In this document: positions 1 through 9,017 of the stretch, one piece after another
Numbering within the stretch: the first letter of the stretch is position 1
How the letters are laid out: each line of letters starts with the position of its first letter
NCBI GenBank assembly: GCA_026770585.1
Contig: MU646306.1
Location: forward strand, 1,358,480-1,392,166
Source: Baffinella frigidus
Lineage: Eukaryota; Cryptophyceae; Cryptomonadales; Baffinellaceae
Length of the DNA: 33,687 nt
Direction: 5' to 3'
Position numbers and translations under genes: made by a program
Notes under the pieces: generated by a model
What the model was told of the DNA's origin: nothing
Database searches by the model: none
Seen by the model: the letters and a program-made list of their open reading frames with translations, nothing else

Positions 1-394
1 TCGCTGCGTGTGTGCAGCACCCAGGACGCGCATGGACGTGTGAGTATCGCATGGTGTGTGCGCGAGGGTGTGCGTGCGTGAAGAGAGGGTCACGTGACGT
101 GCCCCGGCAGCCCGGACGCTGGTCACGGTGGACGTATCCATGGGCGTCGTATGAATCACGTGCCGTGTGGCGGGGGCGTGTGGGGAGGAATAGAGGGTGG
201 CGTGACCCTGACGCGCGTCGGCAGCCCGGACAAGCTTATGAGCATCACGTGACGGGTGGCGAGGGCGTGCGTGCGTGAAGAGAGAGTGACGTGAATTTTC
301 TTGAGGAGAAGTTGACGCGAAGCGCCCCGGCAGCCCGAGATACGTACCCTCTGAACCTGATATATGGTTGTTGATATATGAAGTGCCCCGGCAG
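1..394 (+). repeat. Tandem copies of the gene A first-exon acceptor
   Basis: The acceptor context GCCCCGGCAG followed by CCCGGAC occurs with AG ending at 110, 224 (shorter GGCAG form), 333 and finally 394, where the true exon starts. The copies also share flanking GTGCGTGCGTGAAGAGAG and CACGTGACG motifs. Spacing is about 110, 109 and 61 bases. The upstream copies cannot be joined to a full exon. Confidence 0.7.
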
Positions 395-3300
395 CCCGGA
401 CAAGCGCGTGCAGACGGGAAAAACGCGCTTCCGGGAGGAGCCGTCCGCCTCCGGGGCGTCGCGGCTGGAGGTGAGCTCGGGCGTATACGAATGATAGCAC
501 GGGCATATACGTATACTAAAAGAATCAAACACCATCCTCGATTTGATCCACTTCGGAGGATTCGGATTCTGGGCGTTCGCCTGTCCTGGGATCCATCGCC
601 TCCCGTGTGGGGGCGCATGCTGTATGTGCCTTGGAACATGACCATGCCAGCCAGCCAGCCTGCCTGCCTGCCTGCTGCGTTGAGGGATGCAACGCCTGTG
701 GAGTATATGATGGATGAAACGCGTATTGAGTTTTTCCTCGAGTTTTTACGGGGGGTGGTTTGCAGGATAGGTTGGCGGACACGGAGCGTTGCTGGATGCA
801 AGGCCTGTGGAGCAATTGATGAGTTTTTCGCGAGATTTGACGGGGGGTGGTTTCCAAGCTCGGAACATGGCGTGCACGCTTGCCTGTCGCCTACATGGAC
901 GAAACGCCTGTACCGTGTAGTGTTTCACTATTTCCTCGTTCCTAAAACATTTCACTATTTCCTCGAGTTAAATTCATAGACATTGTATCACTCAACTCAA
1001 GGCTAAAGGGCCTATCTAGCACCTGTATCGAGAATAATAAAGAAGAAGAAAAAGAAGAAGAAAAAAAATCACTTCATCCTCGAGTGTTTACGGTGGGGTG
1101 TGGTTTGCAGGAAGGGTGGGCAGAGACGGAGCTGCTGCGGGTCTCGTCGCTCTTCCCCACCAAGGACCTCCTCCCGAACATCTCCCCGCGGTCAGGGTGC
1201 CCGAGCCCTCCGGTTTACATGTATGTGTTTGTAGAGCGCTTGCGGGAAAACTTGTCGGATTTCAACGAGATTTTTTTTCAGGATTTCAGAGAATTTGTAC
1301 CAGAATCGTTTAGATGGACCGGTTTCATGTCACGTCCTTGTACAAAAGTTCTGAATTTCTGAAAATATTTCTCGTGAAATCCGACAGGTTTTCCCGCAAG
1401 CGATCTACCAGGATGTTTTCGATGCGCTACCGGTTTCGTCGAAATTCCATTAATCTTCACCCAATTTCTACAAAAACTGTCCGCCACGTCCAGTTCCCGA
1501 GAATTTAATTTACATACTTAGCTGAATGAAATCGCGAATGCTAGTACTCAGGGCTGGCGGGCGACCGCTTCGCGCCACCGCGTGCCTTCAGGAAGCACTC
1601 TGCGCGACGCAACCCTGTCCTCTTCTCGCTAATGGTAGGAATCGCTAATGGTGGTATTTACGGCAGGCGGGCGGTCGCTAACGTTAGTGATCGCGGCGGG
1701 CTAAACCCTAAACCCTAAACCCCAAACCCTGAACTCTAAACCCTCAACCCCCACCCTCTCGGTCTTCACCCTTAACCCTACACCATACACGCAGGCGAGC
1801 GATCGCGCACATGCTCCACGCCCACGGCTCCTGCAAGGTCTTTGCCCCTTCCGCTACCGAGCAAGGACGTCATTCAACCTTCAAGGATTTTGAAAACTTG
1901 CACCTGAATCCTAAGCGAAATGGACTTGTAAAACGAAAAAGCTGAGGCCAGATTCTGGCCTCAGCTTTTAAACGAAACCCCGGGTGCCTCGATAGCGGGA
2001 CTTGGTTGCAATTGCTGATTTGTGTGCACGTGCTGCTTCCGCTTGCCAGAAACAGCAAAGACTTTGCTGTTTGGACTTTGCTGTCCAGAAACAGCAGAGA
2101 CCTTACGCCCCAACCGCTCGGTCTCAACTCACCTTCCTCTTATTCGTGCTGTCAAGTTTTCCCTCGAGGTTTGGTGCTGCATTGCGTGCACTTGCTGCGT
2201 GCTGATGGTGCACTTGACGCTGGCTCGCTTGCTCTGGTTGCTCTTGGAAGCACTCCCAGCACCGAGAATGAGGCAGGGCAAAAACAAGCCTCAACAATTT
2301 AATAGGGTAACGGCCTGAAAATGGGGTAGTTAGGCCTACGGCATTGCCTAGGACCTCGAACCGTAGGCCGAGACTTTTTGGTCCTAGGATCCCTCGGCCT
2401 ACGGTACGAGGTCCTAGGCAATACCGTAGGCCTAACTACCCCATTTTCAGGCCGTTAGCCTATGAGTTTCATCCCAAGTGCACCCTCAGCAGCACCACCA
2501 CGCATGGCGTGGACCCACGGACCGCTACCGTATGGGGACGCATGCTGTATTTGCTGCGGACCATGACCACGCCTGCCAGCTGCCTGCCTGCCTGTGTTCT
2601 GAAGTTCGCATCTGACGCCTGAACAACTTTTGGCGCGGAGGTGGAGGCTGGCTTGCCCCGCGCCACTTGAACTCAATTCCGCCGCAGGAGCGTTCAAAAC
2701 ACGAGGTGGAGGAGGATAACGCCGTGGAAAAGCGCATGTCCGGGGGGCAGGGGCCGCTTCTGGCGCGCGCCGTCAGCGCTGACTCCAGCCTGATGTCTGG
2801 CGGTGAGCATTCATCGTACCTTTTTTTGCTAAGTTAATTTGTGTTAGGTATTTCTTTGCACAGTTCACTTGTAAGTGTCTTTGCACAGTTCACTTATAAG
2901 TGCCACCAACATTATGTTGGTAGCTTGCAGATTTGACGTGCCTTGCAAAGGTGCCTTGCAGATGTCACTTGCAATGGAATGGATATGGATGTTGGCAGAC
3001 CTATATCGAATCCATCTGGAAACAGCTCGTACGAGCGGCCGATACGGGGTATGAGGAGCACACTGCGTAGGGAATGTGCGGTTCTGGCGCTGGTTGTTTT
3101 GCAATAAATTACCAACCTCTCTGGTGACTTGGGAAGTTGACTTGCAAAGGTGACTTAGGAACTTGCAACGTTGCTTGAGAAGTGCAAAGCTGCCTTGCAC
3201 ACGTGCCTTGGGAAGTTGACTTGACTTGCGAAGTTGACAAACGTGACTGGGGAAGTTGACTGATATGTATGTTGGCAGACAACCCGTTCGCGTCGCCGAA

Positions 3301-4351
3301 TCACTCCCGGGAGCTGTACACGGATTCAGGGTACGAGACTGCCAAGGACTACCACTCTGCTATGGACGCCAGCCGCTCGCGCTGGGGGTGCTAAACCCTA
3401 CACCCTACACCCTACACCCTGGACCCGAAACCCGAGACTCTACACCCTACACCCTACACCCTACACCCTACACCCTACACCCTACACCCTACACCCTACA
3501 CCCTACACCCTACACCCTACATCACTCCCGGGAGCTGTACACGGATTCGGGGTACGAGACTGCCGAGGACTACCACTCTGCTATGGACGCCAGCCGCTCC
3601 CGCTGGGGGTAACACCGAAACCCGGAACCCAAAACCCGAAACACGAAACACGAAACTCGAAACTCGAAACCGGAAACCTGAAACCCTAAACCCGCAATCC
3701 CAAACCCTACACCCTAAACCCTGAACCCTCATCCCTAAACCCTAGACCTTGACTAAACACTAAACCTTAAATCCTAAACCCGAAACCCGCAACCCTAGAC
3801 CCCAAACCCCAATCCCCAAACCCTAGACCTCAAACCGCATGATTCTGCTGCGGCGGGTGCACACGGGCTGAATCTTCGCACGCACGAAATTCTCCCCTCC
3901 CCACTTTGTAACCCTACACCCTAAACCCTGAACCCTAACCGCAGCGCCGTCCGATGAATCCTCCCACGCAAGTACCGTAGATTACACGCGTGAGAAGGTA
4001 ACCTACGCGTAACCTACTACATGTCCCGCCAACGAGAAAGAACTCAATGGAAGAGCTCAACGAAAATAACCCTCCCCTCCCCCAAAACAGCGCCGTCCCC
4101 GAGATGCCGCACATCTGGGAGATGCATCTTCGCACGCAAGAAAGTATCCCCTCCCCACTTTGTAACCCTACACCCTAAACCCTGAACCCTCATCGCAGCG
4201 CCGTCCCCGAGATGCCGCACATCTGGGAGATGCCCCCTCCCGAGCAAGATGACCTCGCCCTGTCTCTGGTCGGGGGCGGGATGTCGTCCGTCAAAGGCTC
4301 CAACTTGCTCCGCAACATCCCGTCGATCAACACTGAGGTGCGAATATATAT

Positions 4352-4407
<56 letters not shown>

Positions 4408-4957
4408 GAATAGAAAGAAATAGAGCCCCCGTCTAGCTCTGCATGCGTCGGGTTGACTGATGCTGTTCTGCTGTAAAAGTCGTGAGATGCGGGCATGCGC
4501 GACTGGTAAGAGCGACACCACTTCCACCCAGTCCCGCGTCCCGAATCCGATCCGTCTCGCGTCTTACCGAATCCATGACGTCCGTGCCGGGTCTCGCGTC
4601 ATCCCAAATCCGGTGGGTACCGCATCCCGTCATCCCAAATCCGACCCGTCTCGCGTCGTACCACGCCAGAGTGGAGGAGGGGGTTGATTTTTTTTAACCA
4701 TGTCAGGACACGGTCTTTGACTTTTGATAACTCCTGCCTTGCAGAGGAATTGACTTTTGGCGACCCCTTCGAAGACTCTGGCGTGGTACCTACCGAACTG
4801 AGCGCCTCGCCCCCCTCCCTGCACGCAGGGCATGCTCGAAGGCGCGGGCGGGACAGACCGAGGGGGGGCAATGATGCGATCCGCGCTGCTGGCGACGCCG
4901 AGGACCCTTCGCCCGAATCCGGACAAGAATATCGAGCCGCCCAAGGCTGAAACGTGA
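395..4957 (+). CDS. Gene A: unrecognised low-complexity protein, 3' part, 7 exons
   Basis: I read seven plus-strand exons: 395-470, 1111-1212, 2688-2802, 3279-3387, 4199-4337, 4747-4785 and 4829-4957 (TGA at 4955-4957). Each has an AG acceptor and a GT donor, and the intron phases match at every join, giving 235 codons after a split first codon. The frame enters at 395 needing two bases from an upstream exon, so the 5' end is outside the window. The protein is rich in Ser, Glu, Pro and Gly. It contains stretches such as DNPFASPNHSRELYTDSGYE, AVPEMPHIWEMPPPEQDD and ELTFGDPFEDSGV, with no membrane segment and no motif I can name; it looks intrinsically disordered. The donor of exon 2 (1212) is the least certain: it was chosen because it keeps phase 0, and a GT at 1197 would break the frame. 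The last intron is only 43 nt. The function is unknown and I do not assign one. Confidence 0.62.
600..900 (+). repeat. Degraded repeats, including a decoy of the exon 2 acceptor
   Basis: At 752-790 the sequence GGGGTGGTTTGCAGGATAGG continues with TTGGCGGACACGGAG. This is a decayed copy of the true acceptor region ending at 1110 (GGTTTGCAG then GAAGGGTGGGCAGAGACGGAG). Further partial copies lie at 838-880. A separate segment at about 600-675 (GGGCGCATGCTGTATG..ACCATGCC, then TGCCTGCC tandem) recurs at about 2525-2600. Confidence 0.55.
1237..1402. mobile_element. Foldback MITE in gene A intron 2
   Basis: Terminal inverted repeats of about 35 bp, CGCTTGCGGGAAAACTTGTC at the left and its complement at the right (GACAGGTTTTCCCGCAAGCG, one mismatch), enclose about 95 bp. 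There is no coding capacity. It begins 24 bases after the gene A exon 2 donor. Confidence 0.75.
1680..1790. repeat. CCCTAAA-type telomere-like array
   Basis: Degenerate CCCTAAACCC repeats (about 1700-1770) inside gene A intron 2. They are interstitial, with unique sequence on both sides, so this is not a chromosome end. C-rich in the sense of gene A. Confidence 0.7.
1937..1969. repeat. Perfect 16-bp hairpin
   Basis: AAAAGCTGAGGCCAGA at 1937-1952 and its exact complement at 1954-1969 are separated by one base. It lies in gene A intron 2. Possibly a minimal foldback element; no gene context supports a terminator role. Confidence 0.7.
2302..2463. mobile_element. Near-complete 162-bp palindrome (MITE)
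   Basis: The left arm starts ATAGGGTAACGGCCTGAAAA and the right arm ends TTTTCAGGCCGTTAGCCTAT. The arms pair over about 57 bp with few mismatches, and an inner stem (ACCGTAGGCCGAG / CTCGGCCTACGGT) extends the pairing almost to the centre. Noncoding, in gene A intron 2. Confidence 0.8.
3395..3810 (+). repeat. CCCTACA/CCCTAAA array enclosing a duplicated exon end
   Basis: Perfect CCCTACA 7-mers run from about 3445 to 3520, followed by degenerate ACCCGAAACC repeats from 3610 onward. Embedded at 3522-3608 is an 87-bp copy of the 3' part of gene A exon 4 (3279-3387), ending in its own GT donor at 3609. The copy lacks an upstream AG acceptor and changes one Lys codon (AAG) to Glu (GAG). Confidence 0.8.
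3862..4198 (+). repeat. Tandem duplications of the gene A exon 5 acceptor
   Basis: The acceptor plus exon start (GCAG then CGCCGTCC) occurs with exon-like starts at 3945, 4091 and finally 4199, the true exon. The copy at 4091 preserves 34 bases of exon (CCCGAGATGCCGCACATCTG in the middle) before running into a duplicated upstream segment, CATCTTCGCACGCAAGAAA. That segment also occurs near 3868, so the duplication unit spans intron and exon. Confidence 0.8.
4345..4405. repeat. (AT)n microsatellite
   Basis: About 24 uninterrupted TA dinucleotides at 4355-4403, starting shortly after the gene A exon 5 donor (4338). Able to extrude as a cruciform; noncoding. Confidence 0.9.
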
Positions 4958-5041
4958 GAACCCAGACCACACGAGGCTGTTTCATTCCGCATTCCTCAAT
5001 TTGAACCCCGGGTGTTAAATTGTGTAGTAATTTTTACCTGT
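4958..5041. other. Gene A 3' flank
   Basis: This AT-richer sequence follows the TGA of gene A. I see no canonical AATAAA polyadenylation signal and no further exon. Confidence 0.4.
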
Positions 5042-5084
5042 TTGGTCACGTGGCTACACGCTTTCCGTGTAGCCACGTGACCAA
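5042..5084. repeat. Perfect 19-bp hairpin downstream of gene A
   Basis: TTGGTCACGTGGCTACACG and its exact complement are separated by CTTTC. Two more perfect hairpins follow at 6116-6155 and 6196-6222. It lies about 90 bases past the gene A stop, so it may be transcribed as part of the 3' UTR; a role in 3'-end formation is speculative. Confidence 0.75.
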
Positions 5085-5689
5085 CTCCGCACACAACGCC
5101 TACACTCAGCTTTTATTATGGGTGCTTCGGCAGCCTCGTATGGGAGTCCGACTGTTGATTGGCGCGTGTTGTTTTGGTACAAGGTGATATCACCCCGGTG
5201 CTAAACCTGCGCGTGGCAGGCAACGGTGGAGGACTCTGAGGACACAGTTCCGTGTAGGATGACCCAAGTGACGTTATCCCCAGAGGGCATGTTGACTGAG
5301 CCGAGCAGGGGGTTCTCTCGAGCGTATGGTCGCAGTATGGTTGAGGGTTGAGGTTTTAGGGTTTAGAGTTTTTTTATGTTTCGACGCCATAGAGGCCTCC
5401 GGTCATTGTCTTTAACTAGTAGCTAGTGACCACTTTACACCCTGTGTCTCGCCTTTCGCGTGCCCGCACTCCTCATAACCTGACCCCTCCCCTCCCACAA
5501 CAGGCAACTATCCCTGATGCACGAAATGCAGCGGCTCCAAGCGCGCGGGTGCCGTCTCACACGCCCGTCCCCCGGGCCCTTCGGGCTCTCGCGATCAGAG
5601 GCAAGTCAGGAGCGGTCGTACCTGGCTGTGTGTGGGATGGGAAGGACGATGGGCACGCCGTTCTCCCTTGTGGTAACCCCCTCTGAACC

Positions 5690-5810
5690 CTAGACCCTAG
5701 ACCTTGAACATGAAACACGGAACATGAAACCCGAAACACGAAATATGGAACACGAAAGACACGAAATATGGAACACGAAACCCTGAACCCGAAACCCGCC
5801 AGCCTCTTCG
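5690..5810. repeat. Degenerate AACACGAAAC / CCCTGAACC repeats
   Basis: Short diverged repeats around CCCTAGACC and ACACGAAATATGGAACACG. Intergenic; nothing coding. Confidence 0.6.
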
Positions 5811-5881
5811 GCAAAGCTTTTCACAGCACGCCGATGCCTACTAGGGCCCTGCGGTGCTCCAAGGAGGGAGGTGGCGTCTGG

Positions 5882-6003
5882 TACAGGGGTACCTCGCTCA
5901 TAAGAAAGCGCCCACCCCCATAGGACCACCATAGGGCCTTAGGCATAGTCCCACTATAGAGTCCTAGGGGGGCGCAGTTTCTGATGAGCGAGGTACCCCT
6001 GTA
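5882..6003. mobile_element. TA-flanked foldback MITE, family 1, copy 1
   Basis: Starts TACAGGGGTACCTCGCTCAT and ends with the near-exact complement (ATGAGCGAGGTACCCCTGTA), with a palindromic interior around CCTAGGG/CCATAGGGC. Length is 122 bp. The terminal TA on both sides suggests TA target-site duplication, as in Tc1/mariner-related MITEs. Four more copies occur in this window. Confidence 0.88.
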
Positions 6004-6115
6004 TTCAACGTATCCCCTTTCGTGCAAAACAGGAGAGGTGCGGTACGCCTTGCGTCCATGGGGAAAGAGGCGGTGTCTCACATTGGACATTGGAGGCACC
6101 CAGGGGTGCATGGCA

Positions 6116-6155
6116 CCCACCTCCCGTGTAGAGGGAGCTCTACACGGGAGGTGGG
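6116..6155. repeat. Perfect 18-bp hairpin
   Basis: CCCACCTCCCGTGTAGAG (6116-6133) pairs with 6138-6155 across a four-base loop. Intergenic. Confidence 0.75.
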
Positions 6156-6195
6156 TCGCTCGACAGCGGTACAGCGAGTTTGGCACGAAATCAAA

Positions 6196-6222
6196 AGCCA
6201 AGGTCGACAATCGACCTTGGCT
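6196..6222. repeat. Perfect 12-bp hairpin
   Basis: AGCCAAGGTCGA (6196-6207) pairs with 6211-6222 across CAA. Only 40 bases from the preceding hairpin. Confidence 0.65.
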
Positions 6223-6499
6223 CTTCCGTAGGAACCCGCTGTATCCCTACCGTAGGGCCTATGGATTACGTTTAGATGGAGTGGTCCCGTCTTGCTCGGC
6301 AGCGGCACGGGACGCGCCTCCCCCAACTTCACTGCTAGGGCGAAGTTTTCGTGTTACTCAACTAAAGGCGAAAATCGAAAATCGAAGTACACTGATGGTG
6401 TATCTTGTTTCTAAAGTGGACACATTTGAGGGGGTTGTTGACTTTTACACAATATCAGGATTTGCAGTGAACTTGCAAAAGAGACGCGGCGCTGCATGG

Positions 6500-6714
6500 G
6501 GAAAGAGGCAGCGCAGTGTCTGACAGTGGCACCCCTACACCACACAACGGCCCCATCGGTACCCCTACACCGCAGAACGCCCCCGAATCCGGGAAGGTGT
6601 GGAACACGGTGGTGCTTGAGGTGAGGCGGTGTCTGACAATGCCGCCCCCCCCCTGAGCCGCAGAACGGCCCCGAATCCTCGGAGGTGGTGATGGAGGTGA
6701 GGCGGTGTCTGACA
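6500..6714. repeat. Minisatellite bordering the assembly gap
   Basis: Units containing GAGGCGGTGTCTGACA, then a CACCCC tract, CCGCAGAACG and CCCCGAATCC recur about every 60-90 bases and run into the N block. The gap is therefore probably a collapsed tandem array. Confidence 0.65.
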
Positions 6715-7044
6715 NNNNNNNNNNNNNNNNNNNNNNNNNNNNNNNNNNNNNNNNNNNNNNNNNNNNNNNNNNNNNNNNNNNNNNNNNNNNNNNNNNNNNN
6801 NNNNNNNNNNNNNNNNNNNNNNNNNNNNNNNNNNNNNNNNNNNNNNNNNNNNNNNNNNNNNNNNNNNNNNNNNNNNNNNNNNNNNNNNNNNNNNNNNNNN
6901 NNNNNNNNNNNNNNNNNNNNNNNNNNNNNNNNNNNNNNNNNNNNNNNNNNNNNNNNNNNNNNNNNNNNNNNNNNNNNNNNNNNNNNNNNNNNNNNNNNNN
7001 NNNNNNNNNNNNNNNNNNNNNNNNNNNNNNNNNNNNNNNNNNNN
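6715..7044. other. Assembly gap (330 N)
   Basis: Unsequenced. Any open frame crossing it is an artefact. Confidence 1.
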
Positions 7045-7181
7045 CCCCCCTTACTCCTCCTACTGCACGACCCCTCCACTCTACCCACTCGAAGGGTATG
7101 GTACCACCTGTGCCCCCTCACCTTCTCCACCCCTCCACCCCACCCACTCGGAGTGTATGGCACCTGTGCCTGCCCTCACTC

Positions 7182-7317
7182 TACAGGGGTACCTCGCTCA
7201 TAAGAAACCGCCCCCCCCCTAGGACTCTACTGTAGGCCCATGCCTGGGGCCCAGTAGGCCCATGCCTAGGTGGCCCTTGGAGGGGGGGGCGTTTCTGATG
7301 AGCGAGGTAGCCCTGTA
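7182..7317. mobile_element. MITE family 1, copy 2
   Basis: Same termini as copy 1 (TACAGGGGTACCTCGCTCAT; the right end is ATGAGCGAGGTAGCCCTGTA, one mismatch). The interior is longer because of a duplicated GGCCCATGCCTAGG segment. Confidence 0.85.
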
Positions 7318-7530
7318 CCCATCCACCCCTCCGGCCCGCGACGCTGTGAATCCACTCTCGCGTGTTTCATCATTTGCTTACTCTCAAGTGCACTCTCGCC
7401 ATCTCGTCTCAGAAAAGAACTTATTAATAGGCTTAAGAGGAAACGGGGACCAAGCGCTGTTGAAAAATCTTGGGCGGTGGAGATTCCTGGAAGCTCGCTG
7501 GTGAATCGCGTGTTTCATCATTTGCTGAGG

Positions 7531-7620
7531 ATGCTATCCCGGGGTGGATTTTGTGCTTTTAAACAACTACGTCGAAGCTGAGATAGCAAAATCTGAGAAA
7601 ATCCACCCTTGAGATAGCAT
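7531..7620. mobile_element. Small 90-bp inverted-repeat element
   Basis: ATGCTATCCCGGGGTGGATT at the left and AATCCACCCTTGAGATAGCAT-like sequence at the right form terminal inverted repeats of about 22 bp with a small bulge. A second GAGATAGCA lies inside. Noncoding. Confidence 0.6.
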
Positions 7621-8059
7621 AAAAGGCGGTTCAAATTGCATGGCGTGTTTGCTGAGGGTGCGTGCGTGTTGGCAGATGGATGCCGCGCTCTTGAAACTCA
7701 CGCTCAAGATGGGGCTTCGTGGGGGCGGGCACAACTTCCCCCCCAAGGTGCCACATGGAAAATTAGGGGGGGGGGTGAGGAAGCATTTGCATCCATTCTG
7801 AGGACCTGCGAGCACCGATTTAAGCTGTTTCAGGTTGGTGGTGGTCGCGCAGGGGGGTGTAGGATGTGGGTGAGAGCAACCCCGGGGGGGGTGGGGAGTG
7901 TGTCATGAAAGGTTGTAGTAAATGGCGCTGGCGGCAAGAGTGAAGGCTGGAGAGCCCGGACCGGGCTGAGAGACTGTCTACGCGAATTGCCTCTGTTAGA
8001 CTTTCAAGAAAGAAGTTTACTTTTCGTAAAATAGGAAAGCTTTGGTTGGGCGCGCGCAG

Positions 8060-8340
8060 CTGCGCTGCTCGATCACTCGACTCGAGTCTCGAGTGCTTTT
8101 CCCTGAAGCTCAAGCAGCTCTGACACTTGCCCCCCCCCCAGCAACCGAGCCACAGCAGAGCCTGGCTGGACCATGGGTGGGGCCAGCCCGGGAGGCGTGT
8201 GGTCCCATAGCCAGCTCGATCACTCGACTAGTCGAGTGGCCGTCACCACGACCCCCCATCAACCCGAGCCACGGCAGGGCCTGGCTAGACCATGGGCGTG
8301 GCCAGCCCTGGAGGCGTGCGGTCCCATAGCCATGCGCCAT
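8060..8340. repeat. Two-copy tandem repeat with palindromic caps
   Basis: Two copies of a segment of about 75 bp (CCTGGCT(G/A)GACCATGGG ... GTCCCATAGCCA) at about 8140-8212 and 8266-8335. CGATCACTCGACT palindromic motifs precede the first copy (8070-8096) and separate it from the second (8217-8240). Noncoding. Confidence 0.7.
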
Positions 8341-8452
8341 CGGAGAATGACAATCGTTCTAGCACCCACGCACTTGTGGACCGTGCGAAAAAGGCCTAGA
8401 CAAGAACAAGACGTTCTCGCAGCAGTGCAACGAGAACCTCTCTGCCCCCTCC

Positions 8453-8575
8453 TGCAGGGCATTACCTAGCTCATAAGAAACCGCCTCCCCCTAGGACACC
8501 ACAGTAGGCCTATGCCTAAAGCCTCATGGTGGTCCAAGGGGGGGGGCGTTTTCTTATGAGCGAGGTACCCCTGTA
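8453..8575. mobile_element. MITE family 1, copy 3
   Basis: The right end is intact (TTATGAGCGAGGTACCCCTGTA-type) and the left end diverged (GCAGGGCATTACCTAGCTCA). It has the family's palindromic CCTAGGACC..GGTCC interior. Likely the oldest copy here. Confidence 0.8.
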
Positions 8576-8960
8576 GGAGCGTCTCACTGCTGGACACGGA
8601 GACCCTCAATCTGGGGTTCGCGAGGCCCGAAGGGAGGGTGGTGCTCGCACATAGTGTGAGCAGAAAAATGAGGGGCGCGAAAGGCCCGAAGGGGGAGAGG
8701 TGCTCGCACGTGGTAGCACCTCTGCGCGTGAGAGCGCAGCTCACGCATGGAAGCCCTGAATGTGGGGCTCGCGAGGCCCGAAGAGGGAGAGGTGCTCGCA
8801 CATGGTGTGAGCGCGTCTGCACGCGTGAGCGTGGAGGCCCTGCATCTGGGGCCCGCGAGGAGGCGAGGTGCTCGCACATGGCGTGCGCACCTCTGCACGC
8901 GTTAGCGTGGAGGCCCTGCATCTGGGGCCGTTTGCGCCGCTCACGCGAACAGTACGTTCA
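8576..8960. repeat. Minisatellite 3' of RAD21
   Basis: Four to five units of about 70-80 bp share GTGCTCGCACATGG, GCGTGAGCGTGGAGGCCCTG and CGAGGCCCGAAG. Open frames run through it on both strands because the unit is GC-rich; none has coding support. Confidence 0.75.
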
Positions 8961-8972
8961 GATGCGTGACTG

Positions 8973-9017
8973 TACGCGTGAGCTTCTCACGAGCTTCTGG
9001 AAAAAAGCTCACGCGTA
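8973..9017. repeat. Inverted repeat spanning the RAD21 stop codon
   Basis: TACGCGTGAGCTT at 8973-8985 and its exact complement at 9005-9017 flank a 19-base spacer. The right arm includes the RAD21 TGA (9009-9011). In the transcript this would fold into a 13-bp stem over the stop codon and early 3' UTR. It may simply be a stray copy of the exon end in inverted orientation. Confidence 0.6.

Noticed and set aside
1690-1790. Chromosome end suggested by CCCTAAA repeats
   Set aside because: The repeats are short, degenerate, internal and flanked by genes on both sides.
3395-3520. Coding YTLHPTP repeat protein
   Set aside because: The peptide repeat is the translation of CCCTACA units inside an intron; the same peptide appears on the opposite strand of other genes' introns.
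6411-7235. Long open frames across 6411-7235 on both strands
   Set aside because: They run through the 330-base N gap; the coding appearance comes from unknown bases.
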